This document shows, piece by piece, positions 49,562 to 61,839 of a stretch of DNA of 64,000 bases. Both the position numbers and the translations under genes were made by a program. The notes below the pieces were generated by a model. The model had not been told where the DNA came from and did not search any database. It saw nothing but the letters and a program-made list of their open reading frames with translations. The DNA comes from Eulemur rufifrons (lineage: Eukaryota; Chordata; Mammalia; Primates; Lemuridae). The first letter of the stretch is position 1; every line of letters starts with the position of its first letter. Where the stretch lies: contig NC_091002.1 of NCBI RefSeq assembly GCF_041146395.1, positions 2,412,501 to 2,476,500 of the forward strand. Direction: 5' to 3'.

Positions 49562-49779
49562 CAGGCTTCTCAGCCTCAGCACTGTGGACACTTGGGGCCA
49601 GGTGATTCTTGGTGGTGTGGGACGACCCTCTGCATGGTGGGGGGTCCAGCAGCACCGCTGGCCTCGACCCACCAATGCCCAGCAGAAACCCCCACCCGGT
49701 TATGACAACCAAACGTGTCTCCAAACACTGCCAGGTACCCCCCGGGGACACACTTACTGTCCCTGGCTGAGAACCACCG
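49562..49779 (-). mobile_element. MER20 (hAT-Charlie), nearly full length
   Basis: Starts CAGGCTTCTCAGCCTCAGCA and ends CTGGCTGAGAACCACC, with GGTTATGACAACCAAACGTG and TCTCCAAACACTGCCAGGTA in between. This is the whole roughly 219-bp MER20 in reverse. Confidence 0.85.
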
Positions 49780-49845
49780 CCGTAGAGTAAGCAAGGCCAC
49801 TGAGTGAGACCCCGCGTGCAAGGCTGTTGGCCCATTGCGCTGCAC

Positions 49846-49860
49846 GGGGGGGGGGGGGGG
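49846..49860 (+). repeat. G-run (15 G), possible G-quadruplex
   Basis: Fifteen Gs, then after nine bases a further GGGGGGCGGGG. Length in the assembly may be unreliable. Confidence 0.85.
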
Positions 49861-51649
49861 TCTCAATATGGGGGGCGGGGCCCTGAAAGCCCACTCTCTG
49901 GTGCCCGGAGGGCTTGACCCTCGCTGCAGGCCCACCAGCCACGTGCCGGCCTTTGACCCAGGCAGCGCCTCTCTTCGGGGATGTGTGGACAGGGAGCTTG
50001 AGGGTGCAGAGAGGCCAGGGAGCAGGGGTGTCCGGGGCTCCCAGTTGGAGGGCGGCACTGAGAACTGGGGGTACGCAGGTGGGGGGCTCTGGCTGGAGAA
50101 AGAGAAGCGATGGTGTGTCAGCCTAACAAAGACGGGAGGCTCCTTGGGGTGAGTGCTGACTTCTTGTCCCTTAGTAAAGCAGACAGAGCACCGTGCCAGG
50201 AGTCAGAGCCCCTTGGCCTCCATTCAAGGGTGGGGGAAGGACCTTCTTGAAGGTTCAGTGGTTTCAGGCTGTGTTTCTGGACTTCAGAGCCCTGCCGAAA
50301 TGACTCGACAGGTCCGGAGGGGGAAAATGTTTCTTCAAGCCTTAGAGGTTTAAATCGCCTGCGGAATGGTTCTTCACTTTCATCTGCTCCGTGTTTGGGA
50401 TTTTAAGTAAAAGGATTTGGGGAAAATACATTGGCTTAGGTAGTCTCCAAGGCCCGGCTCAGCTTCAACGGTTAAAATAACAGGTCTGCGGCAATTCTTT
50501 TCCTCTGTCTTCTCTCTATTTCTTAGTAAACTGGCATTTTTTGGTAAACTGAGTTTCCTGGAGTGGAGATGCACCGCCCTGCATGGTGAGTGTGTCCAGT
50601 GTCCTGCTGCCACCGTCACTCTCACCAGCAGTACACGAGGTCACCTCACAGACACCACCTGCTGTTCTGCGTCCACACAGCCTAGGGCCGGCGAGTGAGC
50701 ACTAGCATCAGCAGAGTCCTTCACCACCGGCAGCCACGGTTCTGATCTTAATACCTGCCGGTCACGTTGCCAAGGGACCTGGGTTTCTCTGCAACCGCCC
50801 AGACAGGTGGGGCTGAGCCTGGAGCCTGAGGCTGAGCTCATTGCAGTCAGCGCGTCGGACTGTTTCTGAGTCACCTCCTGGTGGGGCCCAGCGTGCTGCA
50901 GCCACCGTTCCCGCTGTGACCATCGCTGTTGCTGTGAGTGGTCGGGCTCCCTCGGGAAGGGGGAGATTTGCAGAGATTGGAGAGAGCACGTAGCGCACTG
51001 GGAGTCCGAGGGGAAAGCAGAACTGATGAGTGCCTTGCGGTGACCAAGAAGGAAATAGAGAATGACATGTAAATCAGAGAGGTCGTTACATTCGTTTCCG
51101 GCTGGTTCTCTAGTTGGTGCTTGGGTTCTCAGGCTCTGGTGACATGGCAGAAAGAGCAGGGAATGAGAACCCGGGTCTATCTGGATGCTGGGGAAGTCTC
51201 TTTCCATCCCCAAACCTCCGCTCCTGACCTTCAGACTGAGGGAGGAGGTGACAGTCATCATCTCCCAGGGTCCCCACAGCTCCAGCAACTGGGTTTCCAC
51301 GGGAAGGGGCACCTAGGGTGAGCGGAATCATTTATTATTATATAAAAGGCAAAGAGGTGGGAAGCAGCCACCCTAAAGAGTCGGAACCCGAGCTCTTGGC
51401 CCGGTCCATCTGCGGGTGGTGGTCCCGAGCCCTGGTCTCCTGCCACCCGCGCCGGTGGAGATTCTAGAGCGCGCCCTTCCCCCACGTGCGCCAGGTGCTC
51501 CTGTCGGTTCCTGCCCAGTGCCCATTCCACCAGGACTCTGTACTGCTGCCTGCTCTCAGGTGGCGAGCGCGGTGCGGGAGGGACCGCGTCTGCCCTGCGC
51601 ACTCCAGCGCCCATCTGCGGAGACAAAAGCAGGCGTCAGACGCCTCCAA

Positions 51650-52070
51650 TCAGGCTCTGCATACGACGACAAGGGTGGCTGCGGTTCCACACACGGGTGG
51701 CCAAACAAGAGAAATGTGTCCTCCCGCAGTTCTGGAGGGCGGAAGTCTGCGATCAAGGAGTTGGCAGGGTTGGTTCCTCCTGAGCCTGTGCGCGAGGGAC
51801 CTGCACCCGGCCTTTCTCCGGGCGGCGGCGGGCGTCTTCCTCCTGTGTCTTCACGCTCTTCCGCTGCGTGTGCATTGCTCTGTGCCTTAACGCCCCCTTC
51901 GTATAGACCTTCCACTTGCTATAGGGACACCAGGCAGGTTGGATTGGGCCTCCTTCCACGACCTCATGCTGGTTTGATTCTGTCTGTGAACACCCTATAT
52001 CAAGTCAGGTCCTGGGGGGTTGGGACTTCAGCATATGCATTTCGGGGGACACAATTCCGCCTGTAATGGG
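51650..52070 (-). mobile_element. MLT1-type MaLR LTR
   Basis: GTTCTGGAGGGCGGAAGTCT, TATAGGGACACCAGGCAGGT, TTGGGACTTCAGCATATGCA and CGGGGGACACAATTCCGCCT in order. It is unusually CpG-rich in the middle (about 51830-51870). Confidence 0.75.
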
Positions 52071-53266
52071 AGTGGTCCTCGGTGAACCACTCTGGCCTCT
52101 ACCCTCAGTGCCCAGTTCCAGGGTGCCGTGCCTCTGTTTTGTCTCCTGTGTCAATAGTCACCAGCTCATACAGATTCTGTGAGCTTTGTGTCACATAGGG
52201 AGCACTCTTACGGTTGGGTCTTAGTCATTCCTGGTGTTGGTCGTTCTTACTGGTGAGGGCAAAGGGGTCCCGCGAATGCGGCAGCAGGCAGCACCTTTAG
52301 GTGGAAATGTTTAAATGCCCAGTCCTGGAAGCGCACCCCTTCCCACCAGAGGAAAAAAGTGTTGGAAGAAATATTTAAAGACTGTTAGTGAATCAAGTTC
52401 ATTAGCCCTTCAAGAGAGCCCAGAGGTTTTGGTTTTGTTCCCTGTATTGCAGGGTGAAATGAACAGTTTCCCGTGTAATTAACAGATAGGGGAGGCGGGG
52501 GGAGGCGGCTGGTCGGAGAAAGGCCCCTTTCCGGGTGGCGCATCAGAAGCAGCTCAGGCACACAGTGCGGGCAGAGGTCTTCTCCAGGGGCCTGGTTTGC
52601 TGACACTAAAGGTGCTCCTTCATCCTAGGGAACTGTAGCCCACCCAGAGCTCAGGACCCCTCGCCCCTTCGGACTGGCACCCTCTATCCGCAGCAGCCCT
52701 GTGGGAACTCAAGTTCCATGAGGTTGGAGCCAGTGCCTTAAATGCCACGGGGTCCCAGCACGGTGTCTGGCTCACGGTGACTGTCCAGTCCACACCTGTG
52801 GGTGGACTGATGCGTCCATTGTCACCGTGCTCTGGGACCTGCTCAATGGCAGACACTGCTCAGGGCCTGGGGACACAGAGATGAGCATGATAAAATCCCC
52901 CCTTCAGGGAGCCCCAGTTTCGTGGAGGAGACCGACAGCAACAATTTTACTGCTGAGTATTAACGAGGGAAGTCCGTACTAGACAGCCAAGATCACATGG
53001 ATTGATCATGAATTCATCCCTCGGCACTGTCCAGGGCCAGCGCAGTTGCTGCACCGCGTGTGCCGGGGAAATGACTGCTTTTCTAGTCCCGACACATCTG
53101 ACCATGTTGCAGACCTGGCAGCGTCTCGGACCACAGAGCCAGGTGGCCAGGTGGAGGGTGAGGGGGCTCCGAGAGAGCTGTGCCTTCAGTGGGAGGCGGG
53201 GTGGGGAAGGGAGGGGAGAGCTGAGGCTCAGACGCTCTCTGAGCTCCTCCCCAGGGTCACAGTCAA

Positions 53267-53598
53267 GAAACACCTCTTATATTGTCCTGGGTGGAGCTGG
53301 AACCCGTCCTACGAAGAGAAGTATCCCAGGAATGGAAAAATAAGCACCAGGGTACTCACCATCAAATTGGTATTAAGTGATCAACACTGAAGTGCACGTA
53401 TAGCAGTAACATTCATCGTGCGTCGGGCAGATGAGGGGGAGGGCAGGGGTTTGTACACACATAATGGGTGTGGTGCGCACTGTCTGGGGGATGGACACGC
53501 TTGAAGCTCTGACTCGGGTGGGGCAAGGGCAATACGTGTAACCTAAACATTTGTACCCCCGTAATATGCTGAAATAAATAAAAAGAAAAAAAGAAAGG
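53267..53598 (+). mobile_element. L1 3' end, lemur type, 5'-truncated
   Basis: In sense orientation it covers the last part of ORF2, the 3' UTR and an A-rich tail. The last phrases are GTAACCTAAACATTTGTACC, CCCGTAATATGCTGAAATAA and AAAAAGAAAAAAAG. It aligns with the reverse complement of 30270-30600 of the full-length L1 by eye with scattered differences. No clear target-site duplication could be placed. Confidence 0.88.
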
Positions 53599-54282
53599 CT
53601 TTGAGCTTGAGAAGTGCTTAGAAGCAAGAAATCGCCACTGGCAATGCCGAAAAAACACAGTTAGGAGGCTTCACACTCTACCAAGTTCGAAAACTGGGGG
53701 AGGGCAGAGCTTCCGTGTCCTCACTGAAGGGAGGGGATGGCAGGTGAGGACAGCAGGGGGAGAAGCCCAGCGACCTCTCCTCACTCAGCCCAGCCACAGC
53801 CAGACACCGGCCGTCCCCGCCCTGCCCACTCTAGGAGCCAGTTCAGCCCAGACAGACCAAGTGGGGCTGAGGCCCCCCAGCAGCCCAGCAGCGGGGGGTC
53901 TGTGACTGGAGTTGTCCCTGGGTGCCCGTTAGGTGGCAAGAGTCAACCCTCCATCCTGTGACCAGAGCAGGGACTCTGGGGTGAGGCTGCTGTGAGTGAA
54001 TCCTGCCTCTGCCTCTTACCGGCTGTATGGCCTTGGTGAGCCACCCACCCTCCTGTGTCCATGGCAGCAGCACCCACCTGCCGGGTCCTGCACTGCCCCC
54101 CAGGCCTGGTTCCTGTGGGCACATGGGTCTGAGCCACCCGCCCTGCCATGAAAGAGGAGCACCCACTCTTACGTAAAGGGGAAGAATAAATCGCCCCTTG
54201 TAACTACACAATCTCAATTCCTATGGATAGTGGCTTCCTGGTGGCCCTCTCTCTGACTCTGGCTGTTGTCCTTTGGTTGCAG

Positions 54283-54399
54283 AGGCCGTATGAAATCCAC
54301 TCAGCCACGCCCATCGATGAGATCCTCAACATGTTCAAGGTGGAGCGCGTCCACTACTCGTCCGCGTGGTGCAGGGGGATGGTGGCCCTGCTGAAGAAG
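54283..54399 (+). CDS. STK32B: STK32B exon: C-lobe, subdomain X
   Basis: This 117-nt exon (39 codons, phase 0 at both ends) reads [19 protein letters not shown], then [20 protein letters not shown]. It covers the region after the F-helix through helices G-H of the C-lobe, where AGC-type kinases hold substrate-docking surfaces. The RPYEIHS start joins the LLRGW end of the previous exon to give the LRGWRPY sequence typical of the STK32 family, and the [17 protein letters not shown] part is STK32B-like. The acceptor is preceded by CTTTGGTTGCAG and the donor is AAG|GTAGGG. No stop or frameshift is present. It is one of three consecutive in-frame exons that could be skipped without breaking the frame. 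Confidence 0.97.
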
Positions 54400-56046
54400 G
54401 TAGGGGTGGGAGCCACCAGCCTGCCGCCGAGGGCTGCAGTCCGCTGGTGTGGACACAGGCATACCAGCAGAGGAGGGGGCAGAAAACAGCTGGCACAGCA
54501 GGGCTGGAAGCAGTAAAGTCAGATGAGCTCTGCTGCCGCGGAATGAGGACTGTCTCGGCAGTGCACGCAGATCAGCAAGCCTCAGACCACTGAGCCTGTG
54601 GCAGCAAGCCTCCCGGCTCTTGTCACTCGGCTGCGGGATCCCAATAAATAGAAACACTTAATGCATATGGATTTTAGAAATCTTTGCTACAAATGGTCTT
54701 TTAACCCACTGAGCTTTGAGATATCGGGCATCTCCTGACTTCTCACAGGAACTGTTGCTGTTAGAATAAAGCGGTGGTTCTCAGAGTGTGGGCCCAGGAC
54801 CAGCAGCCGAGTGCCACGTGGGAACCTGGTAGAAAGGCACCTTTCCAGGCGCCACCCCAGACCCCAGTGGTTCTTAACCCTGAGTGCTTGTTAGAATCAT
54901 CTGGAAGCCTAACATACTGCTGACATTGGCACCTCCAGCCCACCCAGTGACTCAGAATCTGGCCCGGGCGTGGGCATCAGCACGCTTTCAGAATAGCTGC
55001 CGCACGCAGTGACCCCCATATGGCATTGACTTGGAGTCTGTTCAAACTGGCACCCACTGTCTTGGGGCAGCCCCTGCAGAATGGCCTCAACAGCCAGCGG
55101 GTGTGATCCCCACCAGGTGTCCCTGGGGTGGTGTGACTCCAGCCCACTGACTGGGTGTAGCTGGGAGATTTCTGCAGGAACAGCTGAGAGTGAACTAGGC
55201 GCAGGCTCTGACTTCCAGCTCCACCTGCAGAAGCTGCCTGCGCCCTTGCTTAGCACGTGCCAGGCCCTGCCAATCCCCCTGGGCCCGTCCTGCCCCCGGG
55301 CTGGAAGTGGGAGAGCTGCCGTTCTTCCTGCTTTCACAGGAGGCAGCCGGTGCAGAGCGTGCAGCGCACCCAGGGTCACACGACTGCTGAGTGCAGTCCC
55401 AGGGCTCGGGCCTCCATCCTTGCATTTTTAGCCCCATACTCTTGACACCTGCTAAACTACAGTGTTCTGAAACGCTGGAGGCCCCGTTTGGATGCCAGGT
55501 AATATTCGTTGGCTGTTTTTATACTGCATCACTCCTTTTAGGCAGAAACTCAATTTGAGGAGAAGCTAAAAATTGTCCCCTTGTCTACAAATGAGTCCAC
55601 CCCATTAGGTCACTGAGGTCACCTCATAGCTGTGCAGGGATAGATTTTATTACAATTTGATACCTCCCATTACCCAGTTGGAAGTCCTAAGATGATGTGG
55701 CCAGTGCTTTTCATTTTTAACCGGAAACCTTTGCAGACATCAGTGACAGGCAGCCCGGTGCAGGGCTCTAGTCCCAGAAGGGAACACGGGGCCTGAACCG
55801 CTGGTCCCACTCCACAGTCCATTTGCGGACGACCTTGCAGAAAGGCCTGAGCCCTCAGTCCCTCCCTGGCTGCAAGGAGATGGGTGCAGACGGTGCTTCC
55901 AGCAACAGCGACCCAGACAGGGCACGACATTAATGGTGCATGAAGAGCCCAGTTTCCTTAAATGTCCTGAGACTCCCTCCTCCAGAGTATCCGGTGACCT
56001 TGGAAGGTGCCCAGTTAAAGGAATCACGTTTGTCCTCTGACTGCAG
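54400..56046 (+). other. STK32B: STK32B intron, 1647 bp
   Basis: A phase 0 intron with donor GTAGGG, slightly weaker than the others. It holds two hAT-type DNA transposon pieces at about 54770-54985. The rest is unremarkable. Confidence 0.88.
54770..54985 (+). mobile_element. MER5A-like element with a second hAT end inside
   Basis: GGTGGTTCTCAGAGTGTGGG then CCAGGACCAGCAGC starts a MER5A-like copy. At about 54852 a new CAGTGGTTCTTAACCCTGAG end begins, followed by TTAGAATCATCTGGAAGC and ACTCAGAATCT, so two related hAT elements are joined or nested. Confidence 0.6.
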
Positions 56047-56172
56047 CTCCTGACCAAGGACCCCGAGAGCCGCCTGTCCAGCCTCCATGACTTGCAGAGT
56101 GTGCCCTACTTGGCCGACATGAACTGGGACGCTGTGTTTGAGAAGACGCTGATGCCCGGCTTTGTGCCCAAT
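56047..56172 (+). CDS. STK32B: STK32B exon: end of kinase domain (subdomain XI)
   Basis: This 126-nt exon (42 codons, phase 0 at both ends) reads [17 protein letters not shown], then [20 protein letters not shown] and GFVPN. It contains the invariant Arg of subdomain XI (codon 56071-56073), which pairs with the APE Glu and closes the kinase fold. It then carries the short segment leading out of the domain. The hydrophobic MNWDAVF followed by PGFVPN is shared by STK32 kinases. The acceptor is CTGACTGCAG after a moderate pyrimidine tract; the donor is AAT|GTGAGTG. Reading continues directly to the exon at 60211 (PN|KGRLNCD). Confidence 0.97.
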
Positions 56173-57959
56173 GTGAGTGGAAGTCCTGGCAGGTGTCCTG
56201 CCACCCCTCTGCAGGGTCCCCACCTTGGTGCAAAGCATGGCCCCAGCTGCTGGCCAGTGAGCCCTCTGCTGGCCATGGCCACTTGAGCACCAAAGGGCTC
56301 ACATCTTGCTGGGAGTCAGGGTGGACTTGGGGCTGATTGCCAAGGCCCCAGCTGTGCAGCTTCTCTTCCTGCGGTGGTTCCTTTGGAGGTGCTGAACCTC
56401 GTCTTCCACTGAGTCCTGCCTCCTGTGCACACAGGCCCAGGCACTGGGGAGAGCTGCCCGCCTCGTGGAGGAGGACAGGCAATAAGCGCCCCAGCCAGGG
56501 CAGTCAGCACGTGTAGAACAAGCTCAGCAGAAGGGAGACGGGGTGGGAGGTGAGGGGGCAGGGGCCTCTTTCCGGGAGAGTTGGCAGAGATCTGCACGAA
56601 GTGAAGGGCCGGGCGTGCAGGGCTGGACACCGAACCCCCCCGGCCAAGGGATCACCAAGACCGCACACCTGGAGGCAGCACAAAGCCTGGGCTTCACAGG
56701 CAGCGTGGAGGCTTTACCGCTAGTACGGAATAAACCAGACAGAAATAATAGGAATGAGGTTGGGGGGTGCATGTCACGCCAGGAAGGCTTCGGTGGCCGT
56801 AGTAAAGGTTTTATTTAGGTTTTGTCTCCTGAAAACTGGGGTGTTCGAGGCAGGGAAGTGCAAGTGTTGGATTCGCATTTTTTGTGGGGACCCGGGGGGA
56901 GGCTCTGGCTGGAGGTGGAGAAGGAGCTACAAAGGCCAGGAACAGGGAGCAGACAGGAGGCTCCTGACCTCCGGGAGAGGAATGCTGGGAGCTGGGGCCT
57001 GCACGGAAGCCACCTGTGGCCCCTTCCTGCCACGACCTGAGTCTCTCTCAGAGAGAGGAATAGTGACAAATGGGTGATGTTCCAGCCCAGCCACCTCTGT
57101 GTCCTTGCAGAGCTCACCCTGCAGCTCAGGCCTCCCCTGGCCCATCTGTGACAGTGGGTTGTGTGACAGTTGCCCTGCCTGGTGGTGCTGTGAGCCTAAA
57201 AGCGGCCACAAAAGCTGGTCTTCCTTGCTCCCTACTCCAACCCCTGTTGTCTGAGTAGGGGGGACTCAGGCCCAGAATGCAGAAGAGACTTGTTAGGGCC
57301 ACCAGGCTGGTTTCCGGGGAGCCTCAGACACCCCAGGGAGGTGTTTCCTGTCAGATTATCTTAAAGATTCCTTTCTGTCACTCACTTTGGTACAAAAGTA
57401 ATGTTTCCACAAATCAGGTTCCCCAGAATCCAGGGCTCCCGGTTCCATTTCCACGGAGCGGCTGCCGCGGGCGCACGTTTCCGAGCTCGGGTCTCCCGCG
57501 GCCTGGGCAGGGCTCTGTGCCGAGTGCTCCGGCAGCAGAGCTGGGCTGGCACCAGGCTTTCCGTGTCCAGTGTCGCGCAGACAGCGTGTCCCTGCCTGGG
57601 AGCCAGCCCGGTGGTCCTTGGAGGCCGCGCCTGCTGCACCCTCAGCACGCTGCCTCCCCTCCCCCCAGGCCGGCCCCAGACAGGCTGCCCCGTCTTCCAG
57701 GCCTCGACATGCCTGTCCCCACCCCCTGGCCCCTCCACCTGCCCAGATCGGCTTGTGCTTAAGGACTCTGCCCTGTGGGAGGCCTTCCTTGTCACCCGCG
57801 TGGGCTCAGACGGCCCCTCCTCCTCGCCACCCTGCCCACTGTCACGAGAAACGGGCCGTGGGGACATGTGCCCAGCAGGCTCAGCATAGAGGGCTGCTCA
57901 GGTGGCGCCTCCTGCCTCCCACTGTGAGAGCGAGTGGGCTTCCCTGGCCACGTGCGAGC

Positions 57960-58255
57960 TCTGTGTGCATGTGTGTCTGTGTGTGTCTGTGTGCCTGCGT
58001 GTTTGTCTGTGTCTGTGTGTGTCTGTGTGAGCATGTGTGTGTGTCTGTGTGTGTCTGTGTGCCTGTGTGCCTGTGTGTCTCTCTATGTGTGCCTGCGTGT
58101 TTGTCTGTGTCTGTGTGTGTCTGTGTGAGCATTTGTGTGTGTCTGTGTGTGTGTCTGTGTGTTTGTGCAGCTGTGTGTGCCAATGTGTGTCTGCGTGTGT
58201 GTCTCTGCGTGTGTGCCCCTATGTGTGTCTGCGGGAGTGTGTCCATGTGCGTGTG
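57960..58255. repeat. TG/TCTG simple-sequence tract with 98-bp duplication
   Basis: About 295 bp of TG, TCTG and GCCTG units. A block beginning GCCTGCGTGTTTGTCTGTGT at 57993 recurs at 58091 almost unchanged for at least 60 bases, giving a roughly 98-bp higher-order unit. Confidence 0.9.
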
Positions 58256-58439
58256 GGTGGACAGGTGTGCCTTGGGGACAGCAGGGACAGCAGGGGCAGC
58301 CGCAGGGGTGATGGCTCAACCCTGGAGGGCAGGACAGCTTCAGTCCTGGAGTCTCAGTCTCTCAGCCCCTTTTCCACCGGATCTCATTGGCCAGTGAAAG
58401 TCAGTTACAGGTAAAACACAGGCTTCCTTGTCACCACTG

Positions 58440-58560
58440 TCACTCCTTCTGTGTTCGCTGAGCACCCACCGCTGCCAGCACTGTGCTGGGCGTGAGGGAA
58501 CCCGCAGCGAGGCACACAGTCGTGGTGCCAGCTGTCGGGGCACTTACGGCCACGTGCAGC
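58440..58560 (+). mobile_element. L2 fragment
   Basis: GCTGAGCACCCACCGCTGCC then AGCACTGTGCTGGGCGTGAG and GTGCCAGCTGTCGGGGC resemble L2. Confidence 0.55.
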
Positions 58561-58611
58561 GAGGCTCGGCCGTGGCTCGGCCCTCAGCGAGGGATCAGTC
58601 TTCCGGGCGGA

Positions 58612-58712
58612 GCTGACTGTGCCCTGTGGGATGTTCAGCAGCATCGACACTCCGCCCCTGAGCTGCCAGTGGCACTGCCTGGGTTGTGACAACCAAAAAC
58701 GTCTCCAGGAGC
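58612..58712 (-). mobile_element. MER20 fragment
   Basis: GGGATGTTCAGCAGCATCGA, then GGTTGTGACAACCAAAAACG and TCTCCAGGAG, the central part of MER20 in reverse. Confidence 0.7.
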
Positions 58713-58879
58713 CCAGCACCGGGCCCGGGAGGGCAGGGCCATGGCACCAGGAGACCCAGGGAGGGATCCCATCAGGTCCCAACAGAAAGGTGGGGGCGCT
58801 GCCTCTAGGACTGAGAAACTAAGGTGCAAAGGACCTAGGACGCCACTCCATCCACTCACAAATGACACGACAACAGCAG

Positions 58880-59010
58880 GAACATTATTGGGCACCTCCT
58901 GTGTGGCTGGGCTGGGCTGAGGACTTTCCAGCACTTTCTCACATCATCCTCCTTACCCTCCTCTTGCAGCTGTAGGAATAGAGGCCCGCAGAGGTTTAGT
59001 GACTTGCCGG
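58880..59010 (+). mobile_element. MIR SINE
   Basis: TTATTGGGCACCTCCTGTGT then TCTCACATCATCCTCCTTAC and CCGCAGAGGTTTAGTGACTT. Confidence 0.7.
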
Positions 59011-59519
59011 CAGGTGGGAAGACAGCGCTGCCCCTCTTCCGTCTGCAAAGCGTGTCTTCCTCCTGCCCGGGCCGCGACCAGGGTGCCTGCTGATACCAAG
59101 CAGGTCAGGCAGCCTGGCCAAGGCAAGTTCGTCTGCAGGCAGCAGGACCCCCCTTGTGAGTTGGATTCAAGGCCAGCAGACCCACGGGAGGCGGGGGGCT
59201 GCGGAGCGGCAGGGAATGGCCAGTTAGTGAAGGTTTCCACGGGCCAGGCAGCTGCTGTTCCAGACCCTTGGCAGACACTATCTCAGCTAAGCCTTCCCTT
59301 GGCAGTCTCTGGGAGGCTGCACTGTGCACTAAGAGGAAGCTGAGCCTGTCGGTTGCGCGGGTGTGTCTCTCCCAGAGTCACACGGGTACAGGGTGGGGCT
59401 GCCTGGCCCTGAGCCCCCCAGCCTCTCCCCTTCTTGGCCCAGTCACAGCAGGCCCTGGTCCACCAGGCACAGAGACAGCCCGTGCAGACAGGACTTGCTT
59501 CCCGCCTGGCCCTGCTTGA

Positions 59520-59660
59520 AATACTTTGCAGATATTATATTAGTAATTCCCTGTAAAGGAGGTTATGCAAACCTTACAGGTCGCGAACTGAGTCCCAAGG
59601 AAGTCACGAAACTTGTCCGAGGTCAGAAAGCTGCAGAAGTAGAACGACTCCAGAGCTGTT
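59520..59660 (+). mobile_element. MIR SINE, degraded
   Basis: GGAAGTCACGAAACTTGTCC then GAGGTCAGAAAGCTGCAGAA resembles the MIR 3' half. Confidence 0.5.
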
Positions 59661-60210
59661 GATGTCACAACCACTGCAGGGACTGGGGTCCTGGCTGTCA
59701 CCAGGGCTAGGGCTCAGGACTGAAAGTGCCGCCCAGGGACCTGGGGCCCAAGTCTAGGAAGGCAGGGAGACGAAAATTCCTCCTGACCTCCTGGAACAGG
59801 GCACCAGGACAGGGAGTCGGGCAGATTTGACCAGAAATGGTTTTCTTAGGTTATTTAGAATGATTTATAAAAAAGATAGTAATGGTACAAGAATGTGTAT
59901 GTAATAAAATACCAAGTGAAAAAAATCCGATTGGAAAGCTGAACTCACCTTCATGTGAAAAGCGTGCATAGGAAGGAGACTTAGGTTAACAGGGTGGGCT
60001 CACCCCAGGGTGGGATGTGCGGATCAGTGGTGCACGCAGTGGGAATGTGCTGCTTTCATCATCAGAAAGAAAAGATGTAACTGACGTATCCCACAGTAGC
60101 AATCATCGTTTGTCGAATGCGTGACTGATTGACTGGATGAATGAATGGAGAGAAAATTCACTGCTGGGGGGACACGGACAAACCATGGTTTCTTTTCTGC
60201 TTCCCTTTAG

Positions 60211-60471
<261 letters not shown>

Positions 60472-60726
60472 TAAATAAAATGCCAGCATCAAACAGTCAG
60501 CCTTTTTCAGTACAAAACTGTGGGAGAACTGCCTCAGGTCGGGCGTCACACCCTTACGCTTCCTGGTAGCACTGTTTCTCAGGCAGGGGGCTCGTGTAGC
60601 TCTGAGGAAGAGGAGGAGAAACGACACTGAACGACAACTGCTGCACAGGGTATTCGGCCCCTTTGGAAACACATTTCTGCTGTGTTGTGACCTTGGTGGC
60701 TCGGGGCATTTTGCCTTCAGGGACCA

Positions 60727-61162
60727 CCGTGTTGGTTTCCTGGGGGTGCCATAGCAAACACCACAAACTGGGCAGCTGAGAACAACCAAAATTCATTCTT
60801 TCACAATTCTAGAGGCTGGAAGTCTGAAATCAAGGTATCGACAGAGCCATGCGCTCCAGGAAGGCCATGGGGGAGGGGCCCTCCTTGCTGTCTCCTGGGG
60901 TGGCCGCATGCTTGGCACCGCTTGGCTTGCAGCTATTAATGTCTCACTCCAGTCTCTCTCTCCACTGCCACATGGCCTGCTTCTCTCTGTGTCTCTGTGC
61001 CCTCTCCTGGCCTCCATGTACGGACACCAGTCACCCTAATTCACTATGGCCTCATCTGAACTTGATTTCATTTGCAAAGGTTCTATTTCCAAAAAGGTCA
61101 CATTTGTGCAGACTATGGGTTAGGGCTCAGCATGTCTTTTGGGGGAACACACAGCATGACAG
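60727..61162 (-). mobile_element. MST/MLT1-type MaLR LTR
   Basis: GCCATAGCAAACACCACAAA, ATTCATTCTTTCACAATTCT, GAGGCTGGAAGTCTGAAATC, CTATTTCCAAAAAGGTCACA and TTTTGGGGGAACACACAGCA in the reverse LTR order. Confidence 0.85.
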
Positions 61163-61212
61163 CCCCTTCCTCTATAAAAATATATTAAAAGTCAAGCAGC
61201 TGGCATGAATTT

Positions 61213-61225
61213 CTCGTCGTGCCTC
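61213..61225 (+). repeat. Target-site duplication of Alu (left)
   Basis: CTCGTCGTGCCTC, repeated exactly at 61560-61572. Confidence 0.93.
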
Positions 61226-61226
61226 C

Positions 61227-61559
<333 letters not shown>

Positions 61560-61572
61560 CTCGTCGTGCCTC
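61560..61572 (+). repeat. Target-site duplication of Alu (right)
   Basis: Exact copy of 61213-61225. Confidence 0.93.
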
Positions 61573-61839
61573 TTAAGCGAGCCTAAGGAATGATCAGGAA
61601 ACCAATCTGATGATTTTCAACCCTCCCTCCATTCTAACCTGACCTTTAAGTTGGATTTAATGGTTTAAACTTGAGAAAATCAGCTTTGTCTGCCAGGCTC
61701 CCCTTGGATGCAGCCACCCAGGCAATCAGGGCCAGACACGTAGCTTGTCCCAGGTGTCCGAGGTCCCATCTAGGTCAGTCTGCCCTGTCTGTCCAGACTG
61801 TGCTCTGTCGTTTAGTCCCTTCTCTGTGCTCTTTGACAG

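Larger units (their letters stand above)
56173..60210 (+). other. STK32B: STK32B intron, 4038 bp
   Basis: A phase 0 intron. It holds a long TG/TCTG tract (57960-58255) with a higher-order duplication, an L2-like piece (58440-58560), a MER20 fragment (58612-58712) and MIRs (58880-59010, 59520-59660). A CpG-richer patch lies at about 57440-57560. 56180-57430 shows nothing I can name. Confidence 0.87.

Noticed and set aside
57570..58397. 275-codon open frame on the + strand
   Set aside because: Its second half is the Cys/Val translation of the TG/TCTG tract; the rest is GC-rich intron without a recognisable domain.
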